64,000 bases of DNA from Vibrio sp. CDRSL-10 TSBA (GTDB taxonomy: Bacteria > Pseudomonadota > Gammaproteobacteria > Enterobacterales > Vibrionaceae): NCBI GenBank assembly GCA_039696685.1, contig CP155566.1:248001-312000 (forward strand), written 5' to 3'. The notes under the pieces are model-generated. The model saw only the letters and a list, made by a program, of their open reading frames with translations. It was not told the origin of the DNA and made no database searches. This document shows positions 23,649 to 34,648 of this stretch, piece after piece (the first letter of the stretch is position 1; each line of letters opens with the position of its first letter). A program made the position numbers and the translations under genes.

Positions 23649-24761
23649 TTATGCATCTCTTGGCAATCCCTTTTGAATAATTCTGATTAAGCGCTGATGC
23701 TTATTATTGCCCTGTGGCAGTTGCTGATATTGTTGCGTAAGTGCCCATTCGATGTGTACATCCAACAGCTCAGAACGACCTCTGCTGCTTTCCAGTGTTT
23801 CAGTAATTCGATTTGAATATGGGGCGTTCCCCATCGCCACAATCAAATTGCGTTGCCACTGCTCATGACCAATGCGTCGAATAGCTGAACCTTGCATATT
23901 GCGCAGGAAGGTTTCTTCATCCCATGCAAATAGCGTGACCAGATCCGGGTCGTTAAAAATATCCCGCCGATGAAAATCCGTCTGTTCGGTCACATCGGAA
24001 AAGCGGTTCCACGGACACACCAGCTGACAATCATCACAGCCATAAATTCGGTTACCCATCGCTTGGCGAAACTCGAGAGGTATCACACCGGCGAACTCAA
24101 TCGTCAGATACGAAATGCAGCGTCTGGCATCAACGACACCTTCTTCTGTAATCGCACCGGTCGGGCAGGATGTCATGCAGGCCTGGCATTTTCCGCACTC
24201 ATTACTGGCCGGTGTATCAACGGGTAACGGAATATCAACCAGCAGTTCACCGAGAAAGAACCATGAACCTGCGTCTTTATCCAGTATCAGTGAGTGCTTG
24301 CCGCTCCAGCCCAGTCCGGCTTTTTGTGCCAGCGGGCGCTCCAGAATAGGCGCCGAGTCGACAAATGGTCGGTAACCTAACTGTCCCACGGCCTGCTCAA
24401 TTTTTTCACCCAGCTTTTTTAACTGGTTACGGACCAGCTTGTGATAGTCACGCCCTAGCGCATAGCGGCTGATATAGGCCTGGCTCGGGTTATCGAGATT
24501 ACTGGCAAACTGGGCTTGTGGTGGCAGATAATTCATTCGGGCGCTGATGACCCGAATCGTGCCTGGCAGCAGCTCATCTGGCCGTGCTCTTAGCATGCCA
24601 TGCCGTGCCATCCAGTCCATATCACCATGGTAGCCGGCATCCAGCCAGCGCTGCAGCTCCGCCTCGTGTTCACTTAGATCGACATCGCAGATCCCAACCT
24701 TGTCAAAACCGAGTTCTTTGGCCCACAGTTTGATTTGATCGGCAAGTTGATGGTAATCCAT
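23649..24761 (-). CDS. queG: Epoxyqueuosine reductase
   Basis: Cobalamin-dependent enzyme that makes the last step of queuosine synthesis, reducing epoxyqueuosine to queuosine at tRNA position 34. Two 4Fe-4S cluster motifs are present: CGKCQACMTSCPTGA (near residue 190) and CDDCQLVCPWN (near residue 240). The C-terminal part reads as HEAT-like helices. At 370 residues it is complete. It faces the tRNA cluster across the datA-like gap and diverges from tsaE. In E. coli nnr lies between queG and tsaE; here there are only 207 bases and no gene. Confidence 0.96.
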   Translation of the reverse strand: MDYHQLADQIKLWAKELGFDKVGICDVDLSEHEAELQRWLDAGYHGDMDWMARHGMLRARPDELLPGTIRVISARMNYLPPQAQFASNLDNPSQAYISRYALGRDYHKLVRNQLKKLGEKIEQAVGQLGYRPFVDSAPILERPLAQKAGLGWSGKHSLILDKDAGSWFFLGELLVDIPLPVDTPASNECGKCQACMTSCPTGAITEEGVVDARRCISYLTIEFAGVIPLEFRQAMGNRIYGCDDCQLVCPWNRFSDVTEQTDFHRRDIFNDPDLVTLFAWDEETFLRNMQGSAIRRIGHEQWQRNLIVAMGNAPYSNRITETLESSRGRSELLDVHIEWALTQQYQQLPQGNNKHQRLIRIIQKGLPRDA

Positions 24762-24968
24762 AGTCTAACGCTCGCTGCAACGGGGGCGGGATCTTAGCGG
24801 ATCTCAGTCTGTGGATCCAGCCGGATCCCGAGCTTTTACTTCTTATCCACCAAAGATTTTTCGGTATGCTTACAGAACAGAGCTTGTCTCTTAAATCCAA
24901 CCCAGTTTACTATTCTGTTTCTTTTGATTTTTATATAGTCGATGTTCGACGCATTAGAGATATTATTC

Positions 24969-25433
24969 ATGAGCACCAAGACTTTCACTCTTAAAGATGA
25001 GCAAGAGACGGTAAAACTCGGCACGGCGCTGGCAAATCTGTGCTCGCAACAAACCACCATCTATCTGCACGGTGATTTAGGTGCCGGTAAAACCACGTTC
25101 AGCCGCGGTTTCATTCGTGCCCTCGGCCATCCGGGTAATGTTAAAAGCCCGACTTACACCTTGGTGGAACCGTATCAGTTAGCCGATTGGCAGGTTTATC
25201 ATTTTGATCTTTATCGTCTGGCGGATCCGGAAGAGTTAGAATTCATGGGCATCCGTGATTACTTTACCGATGATGCTATTTGTCTGGTGGAATGGCCTGA
25301 GAAAGGCTACGGCATGCTGCCGACCTCCGACCTGGATATTGAAATGCGTTACGATGGGCAGCAACGTCAGGCGGTGTTGACGGCCAATAATGACTATGGG
25401 CGAACTTTACTGAGTCAGTTGGAGTTATGTTGA
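24969..25433 (+). CDS. tsaE: tRNA threonylcarbamoyladenosine biosynthesis ATPase TsaE
   Basis: ATPase partner of TsaB and TsaD in making t6A37 on ANN-decoding tRNAs. The Walker A motif [14 protein letters not shown] lies near residue 34, and [10 protein letters not shown] and LVEWPEK are family motifs. I chose the ATG at 24969 (MSTKTFTL, 154 residues) over the frame opening at 24942 because it matches the usual length. It overlaps amiB by 7 bases, so the two are translationally coupled at the head of the tsaE-amiB-mutL-miaA-hfq-hflX operon. Confidence 0.96.
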   Translation: MSTKTFTLKDEQETVKLGTALANLCSQQTTIYLHGDLGAGKTTFSRGFIRALGHPGNVKSPTYTLVEPYQLADWQVYHFDLYRLADPEELEFMGIRDYFTDDAICLVEWPEKGYGMLPTSDLDIEMRYDGQQRQAVLTANNDYGRTLLSQLELC

Positions 25434-27145
25434 TTGTTAAACTTTCCCGTTTTTGCAGCGCCCTGATTGTCATGGCGCTGGCATTTGTTTCTGCGGTTGC
25501 GAATGCCAATGTTCTCGAGGGGGTGCGGGTCTGGCCCTCACCCGATGAAACTCGTGTCGTGATCGACGTTAAGTCTGAGGTCACCTTCAGTTACTTTACC
25601 TTAAGTGGTCCTGACCGCCTGGTGGTTGACCTGCAGCAAACCTCATCAGGTACTAAACTGCCGGTTTCGGTCAGCGACAGCGCAATTCTTACCAAAATCC
25701 GCGCCAGCTCTCCTCCTGAGAAATCGACCTACCGTCTGGTGCTGGAATTGAAAAAAAGCACCACGCCGCAGCTCTTCAAGCTGGCTCCGACTCCGGGAGG
25801 CCAGTATGGCCATCGTCTGGTCATTGATCTCCCTCATGGTGATACATCTTCGACGACCTCCTCCGCCAGCGCCAGCGACAGTAAAGTCAGTCGTGATGCT
25901 TCTCAGCTGTATGGCACCGAAGACATTGTGGTGGCAATCGACGCCGGACATGGTGGCGAAGACCCGGGCTCAATTGGTCCGTCCCGTCGCTATGAAAAGG
26001 ACATCACGCTGAGTGTGGCCAAGAAACTGGCTGCACAGATAAATGCGGTTCCGGGTATGAAGGCGGTCCTGACTCGTCGTGGCGACTATTTCGTTAATCT
26101 CAACAAACGTTCAGAAATCGCCCGTAAGAACAAAGCGCACTTATTGGTGTCGGTACACGCAGACGCGTTCCGTTCGCCGCAGCCGCGTGGCGCATCGGTG
26201 TTTGTTCTTAACACCCGTCGTGCCAATACCGAAATTGCCCGCTGGGTTGAAAACCACGAACAGCAATCAGAATTGCTGGGTGGTGCCGGGGAAGTGTTGT
26301 CGAAGAACAATGCCGACCGCAACGTCAGCCAAACCTTGCTTGATCTGCAGTTCAGCCATTCGCAGAAAGAGGGCTACAAAGTCGCCTCCAACATTTTGCG
26401 GGAAATGGGCAAAGTGGCACACTTACATAAGAAAGACCCGGTCAACGCCAGCCTGGCAGTTTTGAAATCACCGGATATTCCTTCGGTGTTAGTCGAGACC
26501 GGTTTTATCTCCAACCCAACGGAAGAGAAGTTGCTGTTCCAGCGCAGCCATCAGGACAAGCTGGCCCGGGCAATGACTCAAGCTGTGGTGCAATATTTCG
26601 AGGATAATCCGCCGGAAGGCACCTTGTTCGCTAACCGGGGTAAAAAGCAGCAGCATAAAGTGGCGCGTGGCGAATCGCTGTCGGTAATTGCCAGTAAGTA
26701 CGGCACCAGCGTAGATACCCTGATGCAGGTCAACAAGCTGAAAAGCAGCAGTATTGCGGTGGGGCAGGTACTGACTATTCCGGGAGGGCAGCGCTCTCCG
26801 GTCCAGGTTCCTGTGCTGAATAATCCGGTTGAGACCGAGACTATTACCCATGAGGTAAAATCCGGTGATTACCTTGGTAAGCTTGCCGCGACTTATAAAG
26901 TATCGGTTGAGGCGATTAAGCGTGAGAATAATCTTAAGTCCGACACTCTGCGTCTGGGGCAGAAGCTGAAAATTACCGTCAGCCTGAAAGATAAGCCACT
27001 GCGCAAACATAAGGTGGCGCGTGGCGAGTTCCTCGGTAAAATTGCCTCACAATACAGTATCAGTGTGCAGAGTATTCGCGATGCCAACAAGCTGCGTTCT
27101 GATCAGCTGGCGGTGGGACAGGTGCTGATTATTCCCAATAAATAA
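25427..27145 (+). CDS. amiB: N-acetylmuramoyl-L-alanine amidase AmiB with three LysM repeats
   Basis: Periplasmic zinc amidase that splits septal peptidoglycan during daughter-cell separation and is activated by EnvC, encoded 15 kb away. Domain order: signal peptide ([15 protein letters not shown]), AMIN domain (about 30-130), catalytic Amidase_3 domain (about 165-390, with [12 protein letters not shown] and SVHADAF metal motifs and VETGFISN), then three LysM repeats starting [18 protein letters not shown] and HKVARGEFL (about 410-572). E. coli AmiB has no LysM repeats, while Vibrio AmiB proteins commonly carry them. The start overlaps tsaE. Confidence 0.97.
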   Translation: MLIVKLSRFCSALIVMALAFVSAVANANVLEGVRVWPSPDETRVVIDVKSEVTFSYFTLSGPDRLVVDLQQTSSGTKLPVSVSDSAILTKIRASSPPEKSTYRLVLELKKSTTPQLFKLAPTPGGQYGHRLVIDLPHGDTSSTTSSASASDSKVSRDASQLYGTEDIVVAIDAGHGGEDPGSIGPSRRYEKDITLSVAKKLAAQINAVPGMKAVLTRRGDYFVNLNKRSEIARKNKAHLLVSVHADAFRSPQPRGASVFVLNTRRANTEIARWVENHEQQSELLGGAGEVLSKNNADRNVSQTLLDLQFSHSQKEGYKVASNILREMGKVAHLHKKDPVNASLAVLKSPDIPSVLVETGFISNPTEEKLLFQRSHQDKLARAMTQAVVQYFEDNPPEGTLFANRGKKQQHKVARGESLSVIASKYGTSVDTLMQVNKLKSSSIAVGQVLTIPGGQRSPVQVPVLNNPVETETITHEVKSGDYLGKLAATYKVSVEAIKRENNLKSDTLRLGQKLKITVSLKDKPLRKHKVARGEFLGKIASQYSISVQSIRDANKLRSDQLAVGQVLIIPNK

Positions 27146-27157
27146 CACGGGGCGTGT

Positions 27158-29222
27158 ATGACGATTCGTATTTTGCCGGCACGTCTGGCAAACCAGATTG
27201 CGGCCGGGGAAGTGGTGGAAAGACCGGCTTCCGTGGTCAAAGAACTGGTTGAGAACAGCCTTGATTCCGGTGCCACCCGCATCGACATCGATATCGAAAA
27301 AGGGGGCGCCAAGCTGATCCGCATCCGGGATAACGGCTGCGGGATAGATAAAGATGAATTAGGGCTGGCATTGAGTCGTCACGCGACCTCTAAAATCCAT
27401 ACTCTGGACGATCTCGAAGCCATCATCAGTCTCGGCTTTCGTGGTGAAGCGCTGGCCAGTATCAGTTCGGTGTCACGTCTGACCATGACTTCTCGCCCGG
27501 CGACACAGGAAGAAGCCTGGTCTGCCTACAGTGAAGGCCGGGATATGGAAGTGAAGCTGCAACCGGCAGCCCACCCGATCGGAACCAGTGTGGAAGTGCT
27601 GGATCTGTTTTTCAATACTCCGGCGCGGCGCAAGTTTCCTGCGTACCGAAAAGACCGAATTTACCCATATCGACGAGTTGCTCAAGCGTATTGCTCTGAG
27701 TCGTTTTGATGTCACCTTCAATCTGCGCCATAACGGCAAAATGATTCGTCAGTACCGTGCTGCCAAAACGGAAATTCAGTTGGAAAAGCGCATTGCTGCG
27801 GTCTGCGGAGCCCCCTTTGTGCGTAACATGCTGAAAATTGAGCTCGAACATCAGGGACTCAAACTGCATGGCTGGATAACCACCCCAGAGGGCGCTCGTA
27901 CCCAAAGTGACTTGCAGTACTGCTATGTCAACGGACGTATGATGCGTGACAAACTCATCAATCACGCCATCCGCCAGAGTTATGAAACCAGCCTGCGTCC
28001 CGATCAGTTCGCAACGTATGTGCTGTTTATCGAAATCGATCCGCATCAGGTGGATGTCAATGTCCATCCCGCCAAGCACGAGGTGCGTTTCCATCAGGCC
28101 CGTCTGGTGCATGATTTTATTTATCAGGCGCTGAGCAGCGCGTTAGCACAAAGCCAGCATATTGATGCTCCGGGCCACAGTGACGCCGCATTCCATCAGC
28201 CTCAGCCATCTCCGTCAGCGCAGTCAACTGACCAGACGGTGATGTCAGAACAGGCCGCAATGCCAGAACAGACTGCAGAAGAGGGCCACCGGATGGCGCA
28301 GCCAGTGATGGCTGAAGCCGATTCATCGCCGGTGCCGCAGCATGTTTATCGTGCGGTGGAAAATACCCCGTCCTATCCGGGACGTTCTGACTACGCCTCC
28401 GACCGCTCTTCATCTGGCGGCGAGCGCAGTCAGGTGCGTGAATCGGCGCTGCGTTCTGAGTGGCGTGAGGCATCGTCTTTATCGGGCCGGGCGGCATCCG
28501 AGCGCGGTCCTAAACCTTCTCCCAGTACGGCAGAGGTCAGAGCCTATCAGCGTTTAATGCAAACCCCGGATTTACCATCTGCGGCGTCAGAAGGCGAACA
28601 ACCAGCTCAGCACTCACAACCGGCTCGTCATTCTGAAGCGCCGCCGCTCAGCCTCGAACAGCTTGGTAAAGCGGTTGATGTGGTGGAAGGCGGGTATCTG
28701 CTGATGACGTCTTTGCAGGGGTGTGTATTGTTGTCACTGGCCAAAGCGGCCTGGCTGCGCAGCCGTGGTCAGCTTGAACCTCAGCAAGAGTCACTCAAGA
28801 GTCAGCCGCTGCTGGTACCACTGGCACTGAAAATCTCCCCGCAGGAAGCGGCGGCGCTGCCGCATTATCAGCCTCTGTTAAGCCGGTTTGGGATTGAGCT
28901 CAAAGCGCGCAACAGCACTTCTTTGATGGTGATGGGAGTGCCGCAACCATTAAGGCAGCAAAATCTGCAAAACTTACTGCCAGATCTGTTATCTTACGTC
29001 ACCCAAATTTATGAGCAGGCAGCGGATGAGTTAACCCTCGGCGCTCTGGCGGATTGGTTGGCTGATTATGTGGCAGACCGCAAAGCGGACTACACTTTGT
29101 CGCAGGCCATCCAATTGATAGCAGAGATTGAGCAGTTGTGGCAGGGAAACCTTCCCTTACACGACAGGCAGTTTGTCCGGCCTGTGGATTTTTCCGCGAC
29201 CATTGCAGCATTGAATTCATGA
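27158..29222 (+). CDS. mutL: DNA mismatch repair protein MutL, with one extra base near 27636
   Basis: Homodimeric ATPase that links MutS mismatch recognition to MutH nicking and UvrD. The GHKL ATPase motifs are present ([38 protein letters not shown]). The first frame ends at 27709, after [13 protein letters not shown] it leaves the family sequence; the second frame gives [20 protein letters not shown]. Dropping one T from the TTT at 27635-27637 restores a 687-residue protein. If the shift were real the strain would be a mutator; I favour a sequencing error. A Pro/Ser/Gln-rich linker (about 345-500) joins the N- and C-terminal domains. It overlaps miaA as ATGA. Confidence 0.94.
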
Positions 29223-30151
29223 GTGAACAATTACCTTTAGCCCTGTTTTTAATGGGGCCGACCGCCTCCGGTAAAACGGATCTGGCGATTCGTCTGCGCC
29301 AGAAATTCCCGGTAGAGATCATCAGTGTCGATTCCGCTTTGATTTATAAAGGCATGGATATCGGCACCGCCAAGCCGGATCAGTCTGAGCTGGCACTGGC
29401 GCCGCATCGTCTGATCGATATTCTCGATCCGAGTGAGGCTTACTCAGCGGCTGATTTTCGTCGCGATGCCCTGCGTGAAATGCAGGCGATTGCTGATCAG
29501 GGTAAAATCCCGCTGCTGGTGGGCGGTACTATGCTGTATTACAAGGCATTACTGGAAGGTTTGTCGCCTCTGCCGGCGGCCGATCCTGATATTCGTCAGC
29601 AGATCGATGACGAGGCCAAACAGTTTGGCTGGGCTCATCTGCATCAGCAGTTGCAAGACATTGATCCCGTTTCTGCGCAGCGAATTCACCCAAATGATCC
29701 ACAAAGATTGTCTCGGGCATTGGAAGTTTACCGGATTTCAGGTAAAACTCTTACTGAACTGACTCAAACCAAAGGTGAGGCATTGCCTTTCCGGGTTAAG
29801 CAGTTCGCTATAGCTCCCAAGGAAAGGGCTGAACTCCATCGTCGAATTGAACTCCGATTTGAAAAGATGGTCGAAGCCGGGTTTGAACAAGAAGTCACAG
29901 CGCTGTATCAGCGTGATGATCTTCACCCGGATCTGCCATCCATTCGTTGTGTCGGTTATCGACAGATGTGGGATTACTTAGACGGGAACGGTACTCTGGA
30001 TGAAGCGATCTTTCGCGGAATCTGCGCCACTCGTCAATTGGCCAAGCGTCAGATCACCTGGTTACGCAGCTGGAATGATTTAACTTGGTTAGATAGCGAA
30101 AACGTTGAACAAGCATTGGAAACTCTCTCAAATGCCATAGCATCTGATTGA
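29219..30151 (+). CDS. miaA: tRNA dimethylallyltransferase
   Basis: Transfers the dimethylallyl group to A37 of tRNAs reading UNN codons, the first step to ms2i6A. The P-loop [11 protein letters not shown] is near residue 13, followed by the family motifs [16 protein letters not shown] and [16 protein letters not shown] chose ATG 29219 ([10 protein letters not shown], 310 residues), which overlaps the mutL stop, over an in-frame start at 29138 inside mutL. A TATAAT sequence just beyond its stop (30162-30167) may be a promoter for hfq. Confidence 0.97.
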   Translation: MSEQLPLALFLMGPTASGKTDLAIRLRQKFPVEIISVDSALIYKGMDIGTAKPDQSELALAPHRLIDILDPSEAYSAADFRRDALREMQAIADQGKIPLLVGGTMLYYKALLEGLSPLPAADPDIRQQIDDEAKQFGWAHLHQQLQDIDPVSAQRIHPNDPQRLSRALEVYRISGKTLTELTQTKGEALPFRVKQFAIAPKERAELHRRIELRFEKMVEAGFEQEVTALYQRDDLHPDLPSIRCVGYRQMWDYLDGNGTLDEAIFRGICATRQLAKRQITWLRSWNDLTWLDSENVEQALETLSNAIASD

Positions 30152-30220
30152 ATTAGCTGTGTATAATGTGATCGCTTTTGCGTAGATGTACCCTGTAAAG
30201 GATCCGTTACTTGTTTTTGG

Positions 30221-30279
30221 CGCATCTGCCCCAATCATAGGTAACAACGGGGTGATTTTATTCGTTTAGCTCAGATGCG
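30221..30279 (+). promoter_or_regulatory. Structured 5' leader of hfq
   Basis: An 8-bp perfect inverted repeat (CGCATCTG 30221-30228, CAGATGCG 30272-30279) encloses CCCC-AATCA (30229-30237) and GGGG-TGATT (30249-30257). The two inner pairs cross, so they form either a pseudoknot or two alternative stems. It lies 70 bases before hfq. The hfq mRNA is known to be autoregulated in E. coli; a similar role here is inference. Confidence 0.4.
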
Positions 30280-30309
30280 AAGGCCGCACAGAAGTCCGTG
30301 CACCGCTAG

Positions 30310-30612
<303 letters not shown>

Positions 30613-30654
30613 TTCTTCTGCGCGTATATTACTATCGATTAAGGAGTTGGTAGC

Positions 30655-31944
30655 TTGTTTGACCGTTATGAAGCCGGTGAGCGAGCCGTACTTGTTCATA
30701 TCAACTTCACGCAAGAGGGTGAGTGGGAAGATCTCAACGAATGCCAGATGCTGGTCTCTTCTGCTGGAGTATCGACGTTGCAGGTTGTGACCGGCAGCCG
30801 ACAATCTCCTCACCCTAAATATTATGTCGGTGAGGGCAAAGCCCAGGAAATCGCACAAGCCGTTCAGATGACCGGCGCTGATGTGGTGATTTTCAACCAT
30901 GCCCTTTCTCCTGCCCAAGAACGTAACCTCGAACATCTCTGCCAGTGTCGGGTGATTGACCGTACCGGTCTGATCCTGGATATCTTTGCACAGCGTGCCC
31001 GTACCCATGAAGGTAAATTACAAGTTGAACTGGCGCAGCTGCGTCATATCTCAACGCGCCTGATTCGTGGCTGGACGCACCTGGAGCGGCAGAAAGGGGG
31101 GATCGGTTTACGTGGGCCGGGTGAAACTCAGCTGGAAACCGACCGTCGTTTATTGCGTGAACGTATCAAAGCGATTCTGCGCCGTTTAGACCGAGTGGCT
31201 AAACAGCGTGAACAAGGTCGACGGGCTCGTAACCGGGCAGAAATTCCGACTGTTTCTCTGGTCGGCTATACAAACGCAGGAAAATCGACACTGTTTAACC
31301 GCATTACCGCGGCAGATGTCTACGCCGCAGACCAGTTGTTTGCGACGCTGGATCCTACCCTGCGTAAAATTGACCTGGCGGATGTCGGACCGGCGATTCT
31401 GGCTGACACGGTAGGTTTTATTCGTCACTTACCCCACGATTTAGTGGCGGCATTTAAAGCAACGTTACAAGAAACTCAGGAAGCTGACATTTTGTTACAT
31501 GTTGTCGATGCCAGTGACGACCGTTTTCGTGAGAATATCCAAGCTGTTGATATTGTACTGACAGAGATTGAGGCGAATGAAATCCCGACTCTGCTGGTAA
31601 TGAACAAAATAGATAATCTGGATGGACAGCAACCTCGTATAGAGAGGGATGACGAAGGCGTACCGAGAACGGTATGGCTCTCGGCGATGGAAGGTCAGGG
31701 GCTGGATCTGCTATTTGCAGCACTGACCGAGCGTCTGGCCAGTCAGATAGTCGAGCACCGCCTGTGTATTCCGCCGCAACATCAGGGCAGAATCCGTAGT
31801 ACATTCTTCCAAATGAAGTGTATACAGGACGAAGAGTATGATCAGGAAGGCAATTTACTGATCACAGTTCGTATGCAGCAGGTGGATTGGTCTAGACTAG
31901 AGAAAAGAGAAGAGGCAGTTTTACGTGACTTTATAGTTACTTAA
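30655..31944 (+). CDS. hflX: Ribosome-rescue GTPase HflX
   Basis: GTPase that splits stalled 70S ribosomes under stress. The N-terminal HflX domain includes VGEGKA and the GGIGLRGPGETQLE motif (near residues 143-158), and the GTPase domain starts at GYTNAGKSTLFNR (near 204) with DTVGFI and NKID. The start is a TTG (MFDRYEAGE) with GGAG upstream, as the protein is colinear with E. coli HflX from that residue. 429 residues, complete. Confidence 0.96.
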   Translation: MFDRYEAGERAVLVHINFTQEGEWEDLNECQMLVSSAGVSTLQVVTGSRQSPHPKYYVGEGKAQEIAQAVQMTGADVVIFNHALSPAQERNLEHLCQCRVIDRTGLILDIFAQRARTHEGKLQVELAQLRHISTRLIRGWTHLERQKGGIGLRGPGETQLETDRRLLRERIKAILRRLDRVAKQREQGRRARNRAEIPTVSLVGYTNAGKSTLFNRITAADVYAADQLFATLDPTLRKIDLADVGPAILADTVGFIRHLPHDLVAAFKATLQETQEADILLHVVDASDDRFRENIQAVDIVLTEIEANEIPTLLVMNKIDNLDGQQPRIERDDEGVPRTVWLSAMEGQGLDLLFAALTERLASQIVEHRLCIPPQHQGRIRSTFFQMKCIQDEEYDQEGNLLITVRMQQVDWSRLEKREEAVLRDFIVT

Positions 31945-31989
31945 AGGACTGCTAAAGTATAACGTCATATCAAATGATGGAGCTTTCTA

Positions 31990-33180
31990 ATGGCGTGGAA
32001 TGAGCCCGGTAATAACAACGGCAACAACGGCCGCGATAATGACCCTTGGGGTAACAATAATCGCGGCGGTAAAGGTGGCCGTGAACAAGGTCCGCCAGAT
32101 TTAGACGAAGTCTTTAACAAGCTGAGTCAGAAACTGGGGGGCAAGTTTGGTAAGCGAGGCGGAGGGAAAGGACCGTCTTTCTCTGGTGGTAGCGCAATTG
32201 GCTTTGGTGTCATTGCTGTTATAGCGATCGCTATCTGGTTCTTTGCTGGCTTCTACACAATTGGTGAAGCTGAGCGTGGCGTGGTGTTACGTCTGGGTAA
32301 ATACGATCGTATCGTTGAGCCTGGCCTGAACTGGCGCCCGCGTTTTATCGATGAAGTGACCCCGGTTAACGTGCAGGCGATCCGTTCACTGCGTGCATCA
32401 GGTCTTATGCTGACCAAAGATGAAAACGTGGTGACGGTTTCGATGGACGTTCAGTACCGTATCGCTGACCCGTACAAGTACCTGTACAAGGTGACTAATG
32501 CGGATGACAGCCTGCGTCAGGCCACCGACTCTGCACTGCGTGCGGTAATCGGTGACTCGCTGATGGACAGCATCCTGACCAGTGGTCGTCAACAGATTCG
32601 TCAGTACACTCAGGAAACGCTGAATCAAATCATTGATAACTACGACATGGGCCTGATTCTGGTCGACGTCAACTTCCAGTCTGCCCGTCCGCCGGAGCAG
32701 GTAAAAGATGCGTTTGATGACGCGATTGCCGCGCGAGAAGATGAAGAGCGTTTCATCCGTGAAGCAGAAGCGTACAAAAACGAAATTTTGCCTAAAGCAA
32801 CCGGTCGTGCTGAGCGTCTGAAGAAAGAAGCACAAGGTTACAATGAGCGCATCGTTAATGAAGCTCTGGGTCAGGTAGCACAGTTCGAGAAACTGTTACC
32901 GGAATACCAGGCAGCGCCGCAAGTTACCCGTGATCGTCTCTACCTGGATGCGATGCAGGAAGTGTACAGCAATACGTCTAAAGTGCTGGTGGATTCAGAC
33001 TCAAGCGGCAACCTGCTTTACCTGCCAATTGATAAGCTGGCAGGTCAGGAAGGCGCGGCAACTAAGCGTCAGACCAAATCTTCGTCGGCTTACGACAAGA
33101 TCGAACTGGAATCACAGCGCACTGAAACGCCAAGTGAAGACCAATCTCGTTCAACCAGCACACGTCAAGGGAGATACTAA
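31990..33180 (+). CDS. hflK: FtsH modulator HflK
   Basis: Inner-membrane SPFH/prohibitin-family protein that forms a cage with HflC around the FtsH protease. It has a Gly/Asn-rich cytoplasmic N-terminus (about 1-70), one membrane helix (FGVIAVIAIAIWFFAGF, about 75-93) and a large periplasmic SPFH domain ending in a coiled coil. 396 residues. The gene is separated from hflC by two bases, so the two are coupled. Confidence 0.97.
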   Translation: MAWNEPGNNNGNNGRDNDPWGNNNRGGKGGREQGPPDLDEVFNKLSQKLGGKFGKRGGGKGPSFSGGSAIGFGVIAVIAIAIWFFAGFYTIGEAERGVVLRLGKYDRIVEPGLNWRPRFIDEVTPVNVQAIRSLRASGLMLTKDENVVTVSMDVQYRIADPYKYLYKVTNADDSLRQATDSALRAVIGDSLMDSILTSGRQQIRQYTQETLNQIIDNYDMGLILVDVNFQSARPPEQVKDAFDDAIAAREDEERFIREAEAYKNEILPKATGRAERLKKEAQGYNERIVNEALGQVAQFEKLLPEYQAAPQVTRDRLYLDAMQEVYSNTSKVLVDSDSSGNLLYLPIDKLAGQEGAATKRQTKSSSAYDKIELESQRTETPSEDQSRSTSTRQGRY

Positions 33181-33182
33181 GA

Positions 33183-34166
33183 ATGCGTAAGTTGATGATC
33201 CCTGTCGTTGTCGTTGTTCTGGCACTGCTGCTGATGGCGATGTTCGTGATCCCTGAAGGGGAGCGCGGTATCGTAATCCGCTTTGGTCGTGTCCTGAAAG
33301 ACAACAACGAAATCGCCCGTATTTACGAGCCGGGTCTGCATTTCAAGATGCCACTGTTTGACCGTGTGAAGACTCTTGATGCACGTATCCAGACCATGGA
33401 CGGCCGTTCTGACCGTTTTGTGACCTCGGAGAAAAAAGACGTCATCATCGATTCATACGTGAAATGGCGTATTGATGACTTTGGTCAGTACTACCTGGCA
33501 ACTGGTGGTGGTAACGCTCTGACGGCAGAAGCGCTGCTGGAACGTAAAGTAACGGATGTGCTGCGTTCAGAAATCGGTGCCCGTGAAATCAAACAAATCG
33601 TTTCCGGTCCGCGTAACAGCGACGTACTGCCAGACAGTCCGGATGCCGAGGTGGTCACCACTGAAGCGGCCAAGCAGGCTCTGGAAATCGATGGTCAGCG
33701 TGACCAAATCATGGAAAACGTGCTGGCGGATACCCGTACCAGTGCGATGAAAGATTTGGGTGTGCGTGTGGTTGACTTCCGTATGAAGAAAATCAACCTG
33801 CCGGATGAAATCAGTGAGTCGATTTACCGTCGTATGCGTGCTGAACGTGAGTCGGTTGCTCGTAAGCACCGTTCGCAAGGCCGTGAAAAAGCAGAAGTGA
33901 TTCGCGCTCAGGCTGAGCTGGAAGTGGCAACGATTCTGGCCGAAGCGGATAAAACCGCGCGCGTGACCCGTGGTGACGCGGATGCGAATGCAGCCAAAAT
34001 CTATGCGGATGCTTACAACAAAGATCCTGAGTTCTTCGGCTTCCTGCGTTCACTGCAGGCGTATGAGAAATCATTCAGTAACAAGAGCGACATTCTGGTT
34101 CTGGATCCGAAGAGCGATTTCTTCAAATACATGAACAATGCGAAAGGCGCAGCTTCGGCTAACTAA
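33183..34166 (+). CDS. hflC: FtsH modulator HflC
   Basis: Partner of HflK. It has a single N-terminal membrane helix (LMIPVVVVVLALLLMAMFV) followed by the SPFH domain (EGERGIVIRFGRV onward) and a C-terminal coiled coil (AEVIRAQAELEVATILAEA). 327 residues, complete, ending at a terminator that closes the operon. Confidence 0.97.
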   Translation: MRKLMIPVVVVVLALLLMAMFVIPEGERGIVIRFGRVLKDNNEIARIYEPGLHFKMPLFDRVKTLDARIQTMDGRSDRFVTSEKKDVIIDSYVKWRIDDFGQYYLATGGGNALTAEALLERKVTDVLRSEIGAREIKQIVSGPRNSDVLPDSPDAEVVTTEAAKQALEIDGQRDQIMENVLADTRTSAMKDLGVRVVDFRMKKINLPDEISESIYRRMRAERESVARKHRSQGREKAEVIRAQAELEVATILAEADKTARVTRGDADANAAKIYADAYNKDPEFFGFLRSLQAYEKSFSNKSDILVLDPKSDFFKYMNNAKGAASAN

Positions 34167-34183
34167 TCGTATGCATGAATAAC

Positions 34184-34210
34184 AAAGGCTCCGTTACGGG
34201 GCCTTTTTTT
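34184..34210 (+). terminator. Terminator after hflC
   Basis: The stem AAAGGCtCC-gtta-CGGGGCCTTT is followed by a T-run, 18 bases past the hflC stop. Confidence 0.85.
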
Positions 34211-34285
34211 CGTCTGTACCGAACTGGTATCGGATGGTTGGGACAGACAGAATATTGAGCGGATAGCGCTCGGGAGAGAAAGAAG

Positions 34286-34474
34286 ATGCCGGATTCACTC
34301 TGGATTGCCTTTGGCCTGGTATTGATTGCCGAAGGGCTTGGGCCGTTAATTGCGCCTGATGGCTGGCGGCAGATGGTCGCTCAGCTTAGTGAGCAGCCGA
34401 ATAACCAGCTGCGCCGGATAGGAGGTTGTCTGGTGGTCACCGGTGCGGTGATTGCCTACTGGTTTATTCGCTGA
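34286..34474 (+). CDS. DUF2065 family membrane protein (YjeT-like)
   Basis: A 62-residue protein with two membrane helices (SLWIAFGLVLIAEGLGPLIA and IGGCLVVTGAVIAYWF). It matches the DUF2065 family, whose E. coli member YjeT sits in the same place after hflC. The function is unknown. In E. coli purA follows; here it does not. A ribosome site (agagaaagaag) precedes the ATG. Confidence 0.85.
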   Translation: MPDSLWIAFGLVLIAEGLGPLIAPDGWRQMVAQLSEQPNNQLRRIGGCLVVTGAVIAYWFIR

Positions 34475-34648
34475 GCTGCGGCGAATTAAGCGAAGGAATT
34501 GATGAGCTATGGGACTGGCCGATATGAACCCGGAGCCGGCAACGCCATTGCTGGTGCCGACTCAGATTCAGGCGCCCTGAGCAGTATGCAGACTGGCTGA
34601 GAGCGACAAGATAAAACGGACGAGATAAAAACGGATGACGGACCGGAT

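Noticed and set aside
24836..24852. Further DnaA box (TTATCCACC) before tsaE
   Set aside because: It has one mismatch at a conserved position and stands alone, so it is not counted with the datA-like sites.
34502..34600. 32-codon plus-strand ORF (MSYGTGRYEPG...) between the DUF2065 gene and slyX
   Set aside because: It has an AAGGA-like site before the ATG, but its Gly/Ala/Ser-rich product matches nothing and is too short to support without conservation data.
34475..34648. purA expected after hflC and yjeT by comparison with E. coli
   Set aside because: Only 174 bases are present and none resemble adenylosuccinate synthetase; the gene is simply not at this place.
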